In this document: positions 45,101 to 51,439 of the stretch, in pieces | How the letters are laid out: each line of letters opens with the position of its first letter | Numbering within the stretch: the stretch's first letter is position 1 | From: Odobenus rosmarus divergens | Taxonomy: Eukaryota; Chordata; Mammalia; Carnivora; Odobenidae | DNA: 64,000 nt | NCBI RefSeq assembly: GCF_000321225.1 | Contig: NW_004450381.1 | Span: forward strand, 1,940,457-2,004,456 | Direction of reading: 5' to 3' | The notes under the pieces: model-generated | What the model saw: only the letters and a program-made list of their open reading frames with translations | Told to the model about the DNA's origin: nothing | Database searches by the model: none | Made by a program: the position numbers and the translations under genes

Positions 45101-46814
45101 CTATGGATGGCCGGAAACGCTCTTTACCCCCAGCCCCAACCTGGGGGAACCAGGGTGACCAGGGTATAAAACCCCGGCTGCAAAGGGGTGGGCTGCTCCC
45201 AGCTGGGAGCTGGCAGCCGGTGTGCTGGACAAAGGACGCTTTCACTCTGGGCAGGGGCCCTGCCTTCACTGGCAACAGGGCTGGCCATCGTCTCGGAGCC
45301 CAGCCAGCAGAGGGCCAGGGGCTGGCCTCTGCATAAGGACCTGAGCTGGGGGGCTCCTGCACAGGAGGATGGATCAGGCTCCTGGAGCAGACCTGTCCCA
45401 AGTTCAGGCCTCAGCCTACTTATTCAGGACCAGAAAGATCCCCATCTGTACCACAACATGCTTGTGAAGCAGGAAGCAAGGTAGTGCACCGAGAAAGGCA
45501 AGGTAGTTAAAAGACTGCCATCTGAGGACTCAGGAAGGCTTCAAATCTGGGAGCTGTGTGGCTGTGAGCAAGTAACTTCACCTCTCTGAACCTGTTTCCT
45601 AATCTGTAAAACAGCAAAACCAGATGTTGGAAAAAAAACTGCACGAGGGGGACGCCTAGGTGGCTCAGTCAGTTAAGCGTCTGCCTTGGGCTCAGGTCAT
45701 GATCTCAGGGTCCCAGGATCGAGCTCCCCCCTCAGCGGGGAGTCTGCTTCTTGCTCTCCCTCTGCCCCTCCCACCACTTGTGCTTTCTCTCTCTCTAGCT
45801 CTCAAATAAATAAAATCTTAAAAAAAAAAAAAAGTTGCATGAGGCAGGTATGTGTATGTGTTATACACGGGCTTCCCTCCCAACCTCACATTTCAGAACG
45901 AGAAGCCTACCCAGTACCAGGGTCTTTAGAAATCACAAAAGCATAAATAAGAAGCAGTCCTGCAGCGAAGGCACCAGGCCAGCAGAGAAGAAACTGCAGT
46001 GAAAAGATACGCTTCCCGCACTTCCTACCAACAATGGAGAAAAGCAGATACCTCTCTTGTTTTTAAACCTGGAGGGAACATCACCAGAAACAAGCAAAAG
46101 AGGAAAGGTATCTGTCATGCTCCAAAGTGGAGGGGAGACAGCAGGATTGTTAATGACAATGAGACCTCAAGGGGAAGACCCTGGTCAAATGGATGGAGTC
46201 ATCAGCAGCACCCCTTCTGGTAAGAAGGAGCAAGTGCACTGCGTGCAATGCAGGGACAGAAGACCAGACGCTGCCCCCTCCTCCGCCCCTCAGCACCACT
46301 GCGGGGGCCGCCACCATGTCCAGCTGGTAGGCTGGTGGTGGCATTCTCAGCCTCAGCATGTGCTACCTGCCTCCTCCACGCTCAGCAGGCAGTTCCATCA
46401 TCTCCCTGCTCCAAGCACCTAGAAGGCTGTCTCCAGACCAGCAGGTGCACCAGATGGGGGAATGACAAAGGCGTTTTGGTGACTTCAACTAGTGGTTGCT
46501 CCTGGTATCACCTACTTGCTACTTACCCCTGAGAGAGTGGATGTGCTTCAGGGCGCCTTCAGGAAAGCGACAGCAGGCTGGAGCCAACCCCAAGCCCCCT
46601 TTCACACCTGGCCCTACCACCCCGGGACTCACCGCTTTGGTGGACTCCGGGGCTCCCGAGGCCAGAGCATCCCGGCTGCCCCTGCCCTTGCTGCCAAGGT
46701 GGGGTGAGGAGGAGGGCGAGTCATCGATGTAGGGCAGCCCGTCCTGGTGCCGGCGCTGCTCCTCAGCCCGGTCTGCAGCACAGCCGTACCCAGGTGGCGT
46801 TCCAAACGACGCAT
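8993..46814 (-). CDS. BCR: BCR, partial coding sequence: 15 joined exons (human exons 2-16)
   Basis: The gene-level call joins minus-strand exons at 46814-46633, 42468-42364, 42037-41852, 36413-36306, 32943-32883, 31655-31603, 29598-29458, 19604-19483, 18439-18271, 17706-17587, 16631-16556, 15122-15018, 14366-14292, 11051-10954 and 9124-8993. Every junction has AG/GT, and the frame stays open for about 577 codons. The translation follows remembered human BCR nearly residue for residue. Stretches such as [10 protein letters not shown] and KEDGEST in exon 16 fit BCR better than its paralogue ABR. BCR is a cytoplasmic protein with an N-terminal oligomerisation/kinase region, then DH (RhoGEF), PH, C2 and RhoGAP domains, and it acts on Rho-family GTPases. 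The window holds DH, PH and most of C2. The first exon and the RhoGAP exons lie outside it. Exon lengths equal those I recall for human BCR. No frameshift or stop is seen, so the locus looks functional. Confidence 0.97.
9125..10953 (-). other. BCR: BCR intron 15
   Basis: 1829 bp between exons 15 and 16 with canonical ends. Nothing beyond ordinary intron sequence was recognised. Several open frames here overlap on both strands and have no codon or homology support. Confidence 0.9.
10954..11051 (-). CDS. BCR: BCR exon 15 (C2 domain; M-bcr b4)
   Basis: 98 bp, phase 1 in and phase 0 out. The acceptor is CCCTTCCACAG and the donor GTGAGG. The peptide begins with Asn across the junction, then [14 protein letters not shown], and ends [21 protein letters not shown] and PNWNE are the usual C2 strand 3 and the strand 4 'P-x-W-N-E' motif. 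Identical to remembered human BCR. Confidence 0.97.
11130..11770 (+). repeat. ERV-type solo LTR, interrupted by a CAN-SINE
   Basis: It opens TGTAGGGGGCCAAGGGCAGG and closes TTCTTGTTCCCTGACA, i.e. TG...CA termini. The 3' part 'ctcatgtcaatttgattctta' is typical of mammalian LTRs (LTR33-like in memory). T-rich 4-5 bp flanks could be the target duplication. The SINE at 11325-11512 splits it. It is antisense to BCR. Confidence 0.6.
11325..11512 (-). mobile_element. CAN-SINE inside the LTR, antisense
   Basis: Poly-T, GATTTTATTTATTTGTGAGAG, a divergent body and the head ...GAGCCACCTGGGCATCC. A 15-bp target duplication CAAACATCTGTTCTT lies at 11310-11324 and 11513-11527. Confidence 0.93.
11808..11994 (-). 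mobile_element. CAN-SINE, antisense
   Basis: Body and head (GAGCCACTCAGGGGCC) in reverse orientation. A 13-bp target duplication CCTTAATTTTCTT lies at 11795-11807 and 11995-12007. It lies 38 bp beyond the LTR, within intron 14. Confidence 0.93.
12830..13720 (-). repeat. LINE-1 3'-end fragment (antisense)
   Basis: Divergent L1M-type sequence read antisense on the + strand: 'tctagaaatttctgacatgt', 'ttgctgggtcacacacggta', 'cttccagggtggctgagccat', 'tgtggttttaatttacattt', 'tttcatgtgctcattagcta'. It ends near a short CA repeat (13687-13702). Confidence 0.75.
13678..13702. repeat. (TA)/(CA) microsatellite
   Basis: GTATATATA followed by about eight CA units. It is a likely length-polymorphic marker within intron 14. 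Confidence 0.85.
14292..14366 (-). CDS. BCR: BCR exon 14 (C2 domain start; M-bcr b3)
   Basis: 75 bp, phase 1 in and phase 1 out. The acceptor is CTCTTGCACAG and the donor GTAAGT. The peptide begins [18 protein letters not shown] and ends [20 protein letters not shown] is the first beta-strand pair of a C2 domain. The 75-bp length equals human b3, the exon that separates e13a2 from e14a2 fusions. Skipping it would keep the frame. Confidence 0.97.
14367..15017 (-). other. BCR: BCR intron 13 (M-bcr)
   Basis: 651 bp between exons 13 and 14, free of recognisable mobile elements. There is some (TG/CA)-rich composition at 14630-14730. It is the counterpart of the human intron broken in e13a2 fusions. 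Confidence 0.9.
15018..15122 (-). CDS. BCR: BCR exon 13 (PH-C2 linker; M-bcr b2)
   Basis: 105 bp, phase 1 in and phase 1 out. The acceptor is CCCTCTCAG. The donor is GTGGGC, a non-optimal GT donor (G at +4). The peptide begins with Cys completed across the junction, then [14 protein letters not shown], and ends SIPLTINKE. It has Lys where I recall Arg in human. In human this is b2, the last BCR exon in e13a2 BCR-ABL1 transcripts. Confidence 0.97.
15123..16555 (-). other. BCR: BCR intron 12, with a G-rich tract
   Basis: 1433 bp between exons 12 and 13. No mobile element was recognised. 16160-16380 is purine/G-rich on the + strand, i.e. C-rich in the transcript. Confidence 0.85.
16556..16631 (-). 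CDS. BCR: BCR exon 12 (C-terminal PH helix; M-bcr b1)
   Basis: 76 bp, phase 0 in and phase 1 out. The acceptor is CGCCCCCCAG and the donor GTAAGT. The peptide begins [15 protein letters not shown] and ends IREQQKK. It contains the closing C-terminal helix of the PH domain with its invariant Trp (ERAEWRENI). In human nomenclature this is b1, the first exon of the major breakpoint cluster region. Confidence 0.97.
16632..17586 (-). other. BCR: BCR intron 11
   Basis: 955 bp of GC-rich unique sequence between exons 11 and 12. No repeat or additional exon was recognised. Confidence 0.88.
17587..17706 (-). CDS. BCR: BCR exon 11 (PH domain insert and strand)
   Basis: 120 bp, 40 codons, phase 0/0. 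The acceptor is TCTCCCCGCAG and the donor GTGAGC. The peptide begins [20 protein letters not shown] and ends [11 protein letters not shown]. The first half is a basic amphipathic helix ([16 protein letters not shown]). The second half re-enters the PH beta-sheet. It has Ile and Asn at positions where I recall Thr and Ser in human. Confidence 0.97.
17707..18270 (-). other. BCR: BCR intron 10
   Basis: 564 bp of GC-rich unique sequence between exons 10 and 11. No repeat or other feature was recognised. Confidence 0.88.
18271..18439 (-). CDS. BCR: BCR exon 10 (PH domain, variable loop)
   Basis: 169 bp, phase 2 in and phase 0 out. The acceptor is TTTCCTCACCCAG and the donor GTGAGA. The peptide begins [20 protein letters not shown], continues [20 protein letters not shown] and ends KNDIQREK. 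It contains a PH strand, an acidic loop and the start of a charged helical insert ([16 protein letters not shown]). Five positions in the loop differ from remembered human BCR. Several resemble what I recall of mouse BCR, so this is the fastest-changing part of the window's coding sequence. Confidence 0.96.
18440..19482 (-). other. BCR: BCR intron 9
   Basis: 1043 bp between exons 9 and 10. It contains a possible cassette exon (19150-19211) and an A-rich run (19380-19396). The rest is unremarkable. Confidence 0.88.
19150..19211 (-). other. Candidate cryptic or poison exon in BCR intron 9
   Basis: A 62-bp minus-strand segment has a fair acceptor upstream (CCTGTTACCTCCTACAG) and a GTAAGT donor downstream (19149-19144). 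Spliced after exon 9 (phase 2), it would run into a TGA after 17 codons, so it could not add to the protein. It is inferred only from splice-site likeness. No homology is known to me, and it may never be used. Confidence 0.25.
19483..19604 (-). CDS. BCR: BCR exon 9 (PH domain start)
   Basis: 122 bp, phase 0 in and phase 2 out. The acceptor is CCACCCCACAG and the donor GTGAGT. The peptide begins [16 protein letters not shown], continues [15 protein letters not shown] and ends [22 protein letters not shown] is the typical central PH-domain strand pair. No difference from remembered human BCR. Confidence 0.97.
20370..20650 (+). repeat. Old L2/MIR-like fragment
   Basis: It contains the ancient-repeat phrases 'gatccccacaacaccctgtg' and 'atgcccatttcacagatgag'. 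Family and borders are uncertain. Confidence 0.45.
21770..21783. repeat. Poly-C run (14 bases)
   Basis: An uninterrupted run of 14 C follows CCCG. Such a run is prone to length variation and sequencing error. Confidence 0.9.
23192..23478. repeat. TGTGTCCC-type minisatellite
   Basis: About 285 bp of imperfect repeats of an 8-24 base unit built on TGTGTCCC / TGTATG (e.g. 'gtgtccccatgt', 'tatgtgtccctgtgtatatg'). The + strand is almost free of A except in ATG steps. It creates spurious open frames on both strands. Confidence 0.8.
23660..23780 (+). repeat. MIR-like SINE fragment
   Basis: It shows 'tttctctgaacctcagttgcc', 'agataagatggga' and 'gaggattaaatgcac', the core and 3' part of a mammalian-wide interspersed repeat. 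Confidence 0.55.
24080..24450 (+). repeat. MLT1-like MaLR LTR
   Basis: It carries the diagnostic run 'ccaccccaaaattcacatg', 'ttgaagccctaacccctaat', 'gcccttataagaagaggaag', 'cccccagaactatgagaaat', 'cactttgttacagcagc'. It is a solo LTR remnant, antisense to BCR. Confidence 0.75.
26360..26530 (+). repeat. MIR SINE
   Basis: Good MIR core: 'gcttagctacttagtggctt', 'tatgaccgtgggcaagtcat', 'ttaacctttctgagccgtag'. It is divergent, as expected for an ancient mammalian element. Confidence 0.7.
29458..29598 (-). CDS. BCR: BCR exon 8 (end of DH domain and DH-PH linker)
   Basis: 141 bp, 47 codons, phase 0/0. The acceptor is TGCCTGACATAG and the donor GTGAGC. The peptide begins [20 protein letters not shown] and ends QSMTVKKGE. 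It contains the last long DH helix ([13 protein letters not shown]) and the basic linker into the PH domain. It has Ser where I recall Ala in human (HTPSSH). The preceding intron is 2.0 kb and the following one 9.85 kb, the longest complete intron in the window. Confidence 0.97.
29835..30040 (+). repeat. MER5A-like hAT DNA transposon fragment
   Basis: It contains 'cgggctggatcattccttgt', 'cctgtgcactgtaggccatc', 'ctctacccactagatgctgg' and 'gttgtgacaagaaacaaagt', as in the MER5A/Charlie consensus I recall. Confidence 0.7.
30411..30608 (-). mobile_element. CAN-SINE, antisense
   Basis: A long poly-T (about 20), GATTTTATTCATTTATTTG, the body and the head ...AGCCACCCAGGTGCCCC. A weak 9-bp flank AGCCAGAGC occurs on both sides (30394-30402, 30609-30617), with a GC-rich tract between tail and repeat. 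Confidence 0.92.
30640..31190 (+). repeat. LINE-1 3'-end fragment interrupted by a CAN-SINE
   Basis: L1M-like 3' sequence ('gaatactacacagcttaaat', 'gaatgatacatatagcatga', 'gcataaaagaatacttgtgg'), divergent. It is split by the SINE at 30687-30888. Confidence 0.55.
30687..30888 (+). mobile_element. CAN-SINE, full length
   Basis: Head GGGGCGCCTGGGTGGCTCAG, tail AAATAAATAAAATC plus poly-A. A 15-bp target duplication with one mismatch, GAAATGTGCACTTGA / GAAACGTGCACTTGA, lies at 30672-30686 and 30889-30903. Confidence 0.95.
31603..31655 (-). CDS. BCR: BCR exon 7 (DH domain, conserved region 3 start)
   Basis: 53 bp; with the base carried from exon 6 it restores phase 0. The acceptor is CTCTCTGCAG and the donor GTGAGT. 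The peptide is [18 protein letters not shown]. The [11 protein letters not shown] stretch is the BCR/ABR form of the invariant L-x-x-P-x-Q-R-x-x-(K/R)-Y motif of DH domains that forms part of the Rho-binding surface. Confidence 0.96.
31656..32882 (-). other. BCR: BCR intron 6
   Basis: 1227 bp between exons 6 and 7. Only a short MIR/L2-like piece (about 32255-32345) is recognised. Confidence 0.9.
32255..32345 (+). repeat. MIR/L2-like fragment
   Basis: It contains 'cattgttatccccattttac' followed by 'agatgagaagccgagactca', a widespread ancient-repeat motif. Too short to assign a family. Confidence 0.5.
32883..32943 (-). CDS. BCR: BCR exon 6 (DH domain, short exon)
   Basis: 61 bp, entering in phase 0 and leaving in phase 1. 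The acceptor is CTCTTTGCAG and the donor GTGAGT. The peptide is [20 protein letters not shown], with the first base of the next codon carried over to exon 7. It has His where I recall Pro in human (AKDHTTK). This is a basic, surface-exposed segment before the last DH helices. Confidence 0.95.
33152..33352 (+). repeat. MER5A-like hAT DNA transposon fragment
   Basis: It shows 'gactgctgacattcggggcc', 'gcagcactcctggcctctac', 'gttgtgacaatcaaaagtcc' and 'gacaaaatcacccctggtcg', closely following the MER5A consensus as remembered. Confidence 0.75.
33565..34001. mobile_element. Tigger1-derived nonautonomous DNA transposon
   Basis: 437 bp. It starts CAGGCCCACCTCGGAGATAT and ends AAAGCAAAGTAGGCCTG, with TA on both sides (33563-33564 and 34002-34003), the target-site duplication of Tc1/mariner elements. 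The two ends match the ends of the Tigger1 consensus I recall ('cggatatcgcaataaag', 'aaatgttgcaagaattacca'). The transposase region is deleted. Ancient and immobile. Confidence 0.85.
36306..36413 (-). CDS. BCR: BCR exon 5 (DH domain)
   Basis: 108 bp, 36 codons, phase 0/0. The acceptor is CCTCCCTGCAG and the donor GTACTC, a weaker donor than its neighbours. The peptide begins [18 protein letters not shown] and ends QFAEISE. It is a helical part of the DH core. It reads AMETAEK where I recall AMEMAEK in human. Confidence 0.96.
37071..37259 (-). mobile_element. CAN-SINE, antisense
   Basis: Poly-T, GATTTCATTTATTTGAGAG, the body and the head ...GAGCCACCCAGGTGCCCCC. A 14-bp target duplication with one mismatch, AAACCAAAGGTATT / AAACCAGAGGTATT, lies at 37057-37070 and 37260-37273. 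Confidence 0.95.
38010..38362 (+). repeat. MLT1-like MaLR LTR
   Basis: It shows 'aaattcccgtgttgaaaccc', 'gaatgcgactgtatttagag', 'gggtgggtcctaatccagcg', 'gccggcaccttgatctcgga' and 'ccctagcaaactgatata', a full LTR scaffold, divergent. Confidence 0.8.
38801..39180 (+). mobile_element. Older CAN-SINE interrupted by a second SINE
   Basis: The head GGGGATGCCTGGGTGGCTCAG and a body of an older subtype ('ctgactcctgatttcggctc', 'agggtcgtgagactgagccc') run to about 38980. Its AT-rich tail resumes at about 39155 (ATAGATAAATCTTAAAAAAA). The gap is the antisense SINE below. Confidence 0.88.
38980..39154 (-). mobile_element. CAN-SINE nested in another SINE's tail, antisense
   Basis: TTTTTTTAAGATTTTATTT, then the body and the head ...GACTGAGCCACCCAGGCACCCC. 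It was inserted into the A/T-rich tail of the SINE at 38801, giving a tail-to-tail inverted pair. Confidence 0.9.
41638..41732 (+). mobile_element. Short, older tRNA-Lys SINE
   Basis: About 95 bp: GGGGCACCTGGCCGGCTCAG, 'gtgactcttgatcttggggt', 'catgagttcaagccccacgc', ending in 'acttaaaataag'. It resembles the ancestral short form of the carnivore SINE. Confidence 0.75.
41852..42037 (-). CDS. BCR: BCR exon 4 (DH domain)
   Basis: 186 bp, 62 codons, phase 0/0. The acceptor is CCTCTTCCAG and the donor GTGAGT. The peptide runs from [16 protein letters not shown] through [15 protein letters not shown] to GDLFQKL. It forms the next DH helices (conserved region 2). It has Asp in HKDFYDG where I recall Glu in human, a conservative change. 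The intron to exon 3 is only 326 bp. Confidence 0.97.
42038..42363 (-). other. BCR: BCR intron 3
   Basis: 326 bp, the shortest intron in the window, with canonical splice sites and an A/T-rich stretch (42145-42180). No other feature. Confidence 0.92.
42364..42468 (-). CDS. BCR: BCR exon 3 (start of DH/RhoGEF domain)
   Basis: 105 bp, 35 codons, phase 0 at both ends. The acceptor is TTTCTCCTGCAG and the donor GTGAGG. The peptide begins [16 protein letters not shown] and ends SHLEALLL. It contains the first DH helix with the typical [12 protein letters not shown] motif (conserved region 1 of Dbl-family exchange factors), where the glutamate contacts the GTPase switch I. It matches human BCR at every residue I recall. 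Confidence 0.97.
43095..43297 (+). repeat. MER5A-like hAT DNA transposon fragment
   Basis: It shows 'cactgctgacatctagggct', 'ccacccaacagatgccagga', 'ggacagccacaaatgtctgc' and 'tatgtgagaaccac' at its end, following the MER5A consensus. Third copy in the window, same orientation as the others. Confidence 0.75.
45480..45630 (+). repeat. MIR SINE fragment
   Basis: 'caaatctgggagctgtgtgg', 'ctgtgagcaagtaacttcac' and 'ctctctgaacctgtttccta' are typical MIR core sequence. Confidence 0.65.
45649..45830 (+). mobile_element. CAN-SINE
   Basis: Head GACGCCTAGGTGGCTCAG, tail CAAATAAATAAAATC plus poly-A. An imperfect target duplication (AAAACTGCACGAGG / AAAAGTTGCATGAGG) lies at 45635-45648 and about 45830-45844, suggesting an older insertion. 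Confidence 0.93.
46633..46814 (-). CDS. BCR: BCR exon 2 (end of N-terminal linker)
   Basis: 182 bp. The acceptor is CTACACACACAG (just above 46814) and the donor is GTGAGT (46632-46627). Intron 1 is phase 1: the exon opens with the last two bases of a codon, which reads Asp if exon 1 ends in G as in human. The peptide runs from [10 protein letters not shown] through [10 protein letters not shown], then [12 protein letters not shown], to GAPESTKA. This is the low-complexity Ser/Pro-rich linker between the N-terminal region and the DH domain, about residues 427-487 of human BCR. It ends in phase 0. In human e1a2 fusions (minor breakpoint cluster) the break lies in the intron before this exon. 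Confidence 0.96.
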
Positions 46815-47383
46815 CTGTGTGTGTAGAGAAGCAGCTGTGTTAGAGACAGGGAGAGGGGGCTGGAGGGCCAGCCGCCTGGGAGGGTCCACACCCCACCTGT
46901 CCCGGCAGGCACTTGGCTGATGATGTCTGTTACCCAAAGGTGTTGAACAAGGACCTCAGGTAGGCTGACCTCACCTGGTTCTCACCTTCACAACCAGCTA
47001 AGCAAAGACCACAGGGCGAGGTAAGGCCAAAAGAGTGGCACACTCCCCAGATGGAGACTGGGCTTGCAAGGACACTGTCTGGGGCACATCTGTGCTTGTC
47101 CTGGGGGTGGGCCTGAGCCGCTACAGAAATATGGTCCCCAAATGCTAGCTAGCATCTTGCTATCAGGGATGGTCCTTGTGCACCTGTCCATGGGGATCTG
47201 ATGGGGCAAGGAGCACAGATGATGCCAGTTCAGGCGTAAGCCCCGGCCACCGTGAGCAGTGCCTCAGGCCTGCCAGGCCCAACACAGGGAAAGGGCACCG
47301 TAGCCCCTTCCTCTCACTCCACCCTGGTTCCTTGGCTGACTCTCAGCCCACTTCCCATCTGGTCTGGCAAAATCCCAGACCAC

Positions 47384-47585
47384 AGGGGCGCCTGGGTGGC
47401 TCAGTCGTTAAGCGTCTGCCTTCGGCTCAGGTTGTGATCCCAGGGTCCTGGGATCGAGCCCCACATCGGGCTCCCTGCTCTGCAGGAAGCCTGCTTCTCC
47501 CTCTCCCTCTCCCCCTGCTTGTGTTCCCTCTCTCACTGTTGTCTCTCTCTGTCAAAAAAATCAATAAAATCTTAAAAAAAAAAAA
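47384..47585 (+). mobile_element. CAN-SINE, full length
   Basis: Head GGGGCGCCTGGGTGGCTCAG, tail ATCAATAAAATC plus poly-A. A 15-bp exact target duplication AAAATCCCAGACCAC lies at 47369-47383 and 47586-47600. A young insertion. Confidence 0.96.
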
Positions 47586-47794
47586 AAAATCCCAGACCAC
47601 CTTTACTCCAGTCTGAGTATCCCTGTGAGGACAGAGTGGCCTACCCTATAGCCAGCTCCCTGCTGTTCGGGGCAATCTAGTTATAGAGAAGAACCCCTCC
47701 ATCCTAAAGGCACCTGAAGACAGTTGCCCTTCCTCCCTGGTTAAATCACAAAACCCATACCCCTTAGCCTGCCTTTCTTTTCTTTACTTTCTTT

Positions 47795-47971
47795 TTAATT
47801 TTTTTAAAAAGATATTTATTTGAGATAGAGAGAGTATGAGCGGCAGTGGGAGAGGGAGAAGCAGGCTCCTCACTGAGCAGGGAGCCTGATCTGGGATTCA
47901 ATCCCAAGACCCTGGGATCATGACCTGAGCCGAAGGCAGATGCTTAACCAACTGAGCCACCCAGACGTCCC
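47795..47971 (-). mobile_element. CAN-SINE, antisense, diverged
   Basis: 'aaaaagatatttatttgaga', the body and the head ...GAGCCACCCAGACGTCC. The target duplication is weak (CTGCCTTT). It lies about 210 bp from the oppositely oriented SINE at 47384-47585. Confidence 0.88.
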
Positions 47972-49216
47972 TCATCTGCCTTTTGTAGCTCTGTTTTCAG
48001 AACTGTTCTAATTCAGTGGATCCTCACCAAGACATTAACCCACAAGGGCCCAGTCTGCTCCAAGCCTCGTGTGAGGGTCTCTTCTTAACTGCTTCCAAAG
48101 GGCGCCTTCACGGCCCATGGGATTTCCGAGAGGCCATCTCGATTGGGTTACCTCACCTTCACCACGACTCACCAGCAACCAGCCTTGTCCAAATGTCACC
48201 ACCACAGGTGGCCTCTGCAGTGTTTATGTACCGGTTTCCAACAACTTCCGCCACCAAGCATACCCAGTCTGGGGCTCAAGCTCCAGTTGCTGGTGGCACC
48301 CGTACCCCCTGGGCCAGGGAGGCACAGGCTTCCAGAGGCAACCCAGCAATTCTAGAGGGGGACTGTTTCCAGTTCTTTCCACGTGGCAGCCGAGAGGTGC
48401 CGTGGCTGGAGTGACCAGGTGCTCACCACATCCGGCTCTGAGGGCTGCCAGCGCCCAGTGCGACTTATCCACCCAGATCCCAGCTTCCTCATACCTCTGC
48501 CTCTCCCACATCCTCCACGTCCAGAGGCCAGCAGGTCACATGCCCTATCGCAGGTGTCCTTAGCCCTGGCTACATGTTAGTGCCACCTGGGGAGCTTCAA
48601 AAACGAGAGAGACCCATGGAATGAGACACTCAGGGAGGTCTGGGCCCTGGTGACTGCAAAGGCTTCCCAGCGGTTCCGGCTGGAGCAGGGCTGAGCCGGC
48701 TGCGCTAGCAGGAGCTGACGCCCGGCGCCGCGCTGTCCTGCTGACCCACACTGCGTCCCTGCTGTCCCCGTCCAGGTGCAGCCGCGCTCTACTGCTGTGT
48801 GTGTCCGCAGGAGGGCCCCAGCAGAGGCTAGCAGACAGGCTGGGGGACCCTCAGCGCTGGGGGGGCTCCTACCCTGTCCCCTAACAAGCTGAACTGAGGT
48901 CCCCTGGTCTCCCTAATCCATGGGCTACCTTGGGGGCTCTTGGTACCATCACCACGTGGGCTATCAATGCTCAGCCCTGCTGGGGTTTGTACTGTCCTAC
49001 CAGGACAGTCAGGAGCCAAGGCCAAGTTCTGTCTCTTCTCCTAGGCATCTGTAAAGGCATTCAACTAGCTCTTGCCTAGCATCCCTGAGGACAGATGGGG
49101 AGGGTTAAAATGTATTAAAAAGCACAAACCCTGTTCATACAGAACTCTAGCCCCACACTCCACCCCCAAAACAGGTCTGACTTCAGCATCCACTTCCTTT
49201 TGGGGCAATCACAGAT

Positions 49217-49422
49217 TTTTTTTTTTTTTAAAGATTTATTTTTTAATTTAGTTGACAGAGAGAGACACAGCGAGAGAGGGAACACAAGCAGGGGGAGTGG
49301 GAGAGGGAGAAGCAGGCTTCCCCGCGGAGCAGGGAGCCCTATGCAGGGCTTGATCCCAGGACCCTGGGATCATGACCCGAGCCGAAGGCAGACGTTTAAC
49401 AACTGAGCCACCCAGGGGCCCC
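49217..49422 (-). mobile_element. CAN-SINE, antisense
   Basis: Poly-T, 'aaagatttattttttaattt', the body and the head ...GAGCCACCCAGGGGCCCC. A flanking GATTTTTTTTT occurs on both sides. Confidence 0.93.
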
Positions 49423-51229
49423 GGATTTTTTTTTTTTAAACCAAAGTGAACACAGAGGACTTCCTGTTCACTCAACATCCATGATATGAACCTTATATCA
49501 TAGCAGCCCCTACTGAAAACTTGCCCTTCGTGGGAGCTGCTTCCAAGGGCAGTCCGGGCCCTGGACAGAAGACTTTGGCTGCCAGATGCCTTCCTCACAG
49601 GTAGCCTGAATGATCCCCCTGGGCCCCAGGGGTCTTTACTCTTATTTCTGCAACCCAGGACATGTCCTCCGGGGGGGTGACACACGCGGGGCAGGTGGGC
49701 CGGTTCTACAGGCTGTGGTGTGAATTTCCCAGAAGTGAGGCTCTGGTCCTGTCCAGGTTGCTACAGACCTGTGAGAATTAGTGCAGGTCACTTAAGGTGT
49801 CCGTGTCTCCGTTTTCCTGACTTTATAAACAGGTGTGTGGCCTAAACTAAATGGATGGAGGCTGGCTCCATTATGTCATTATGAAGGTCAGCCAGCCATG
49901 CCCTGCCTACCTCCTGACCTCACCTCCTTCAACAGCTTCCTTCCTCTGCTTCCCACTTCTCCTCTGGACCTGGCTTTTACCTTAGCTCAGAATTTTCACT
50001 GCCCACACAGCTTCTCTAAGAAACTTTAAACTCTTCATGCCTATGACTACACTGAGCTCGTGTCCCAGGTCAAATTAATACCAAGTGATGCCCCAAGTAA
50101 GAACTTTAGCGTCAGACTCGGGGGGCCCAGGGCTCACTCCAAATACTGCAAGACTCCACACTGGCAAAACAAAGTGCTAGCTTAGCAACATCCTGATTAA
50201 AACCCCATGCAAAACCAACTGCCTAGTGAAGGTTTGCCGGCCAGGGTTGTGTGGGGCCATTGACTGTGATGTGGACACTTCACCTCGACCAGGTGAGACT
50301 GAGAAACTAGATTCCACAGCTGGACCCAACGGGGTAACTATGAGGATCAGGACAACTCAGAACCCAGCCGCTTCCCACTCTGACACATCTCCCCAAACTG
50401 ATGTCTGAGGAATTGACGCTCTGCAGTCTGGGTTCCGGATGGCTGGTCACTGCTGGGCTACATTCCACCGGGGGCTTCAGCCCATTGTCCCAGCTAATCC
50501 AGAACCCCCAGCCTGCTCCAGTGCAAATGTGACAGGCGAGGAGAAAAGCCTCCTTTCCTAAGCGGCACACAGGGACCTGTCTTTCTCTCACACTGCAGTT
50601 TTTCTCTCCTGGGGTCCCTATACCTCCTCAAGCATCAGGTATATTCCTGGGGGGGCTTTGGGAGCTGCCATTTTCCCAGAACCAGAGCAAAGTGGGAGAG
50701 GGGCCTTGCTCTCCCCTCTTCTACCAGGAATATCCGGTGGGAAAACCTCTCTGGGTCTCATTGCCTCGAAGGACTGGGCACCTGGTGGCCGAGTTAAGCC
50801 TGGTGCTTCCTGCAAAGTTCTACCCAAAGCTGAAAGCAACTACTGGTTTCAGAGGGGGTGCGCCTGCGATCCCACAGCGACAAGAGGCTCAGGGAATGAG
50901 GGCTCATCTACAGAGCAGCTAACCAGCAGGGAGGAGGGTGGGGGTGGGGGGAGAATGAGGCCCATCCAGAGCCGGCAGGCAGCGGCTGGCTTAGCGTGGA
51001 AGAGGGACGTGCACGGTGAAATCCAAAACCTCCTCCTCCCCATGCCAGTCGGCTTAGCGGCTACAATCCCAGCGCTCTGCAAATCTAAAATCTAGTCTTT
51101 GATGCAAGGAAAAAAGGGAGCCGCCCCCATCCCTGCCAAGTGGGATGAAAAAGTCCCAGTCAGCCCAGATCACATCCACTTCTCATACCTCAAGGACAAC
51201 ACTGGTTAAGAAAAAAAAAAAAAATTCCT

Positions 51230-51436
51230 CGGGGCCCCTGGGTGGCTCAGTCAGTTGGCCATCTGCCTTCGGCTCGGGTCATGGTCCCAGGGTCCTGGGA
51301 TCGAGTCCGGCATCGGGCTCCCTGCTCAGTGGGGAACCTGCTTCTCCCTCTCTCTCTCTGCCCCTCCCCCCGCTCATGCTTACCCACTTGCGTTCTCTCT
51401 CTCTTTCTCAAGTAAATAAATAAAATCTTTTTAAAA
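51230..51436 (+). mobile_element. CAN-SINE
   Basis: Head GGGGCCCCTGGGTGGCTCAG and a body with expanded CT runs, tail AAGTAAATAAATAAAATC. It abuts the LINE-1 end that follows. Confidence 0.93.
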
Positions 51437-51439
51437 AGT

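Larger units (their letters stand above)
42469..46632 (-). other. BCR: BCR intron 2
   Basis: 4164 bp between exons 2 and 3. It has one MER5A-like fragment, a TG-rich stretch near 43735-43800, a MIR (45480-45630) and a CAN-SINE (45649-45830). 43800-45470 is GC-rich unique sequence with no feature I can support. Confidence 0.9.

Noticed and set aside
8993..46814. ABR (the BCR paralogue) as the identity of the gene
   Set aside because: ABR-specific residues as remembered (e.g. in the exon 16 loop and PH insert) are absent, while BCR-specific [18 protein letters not shown] and [13 protein letters not shown] are present.
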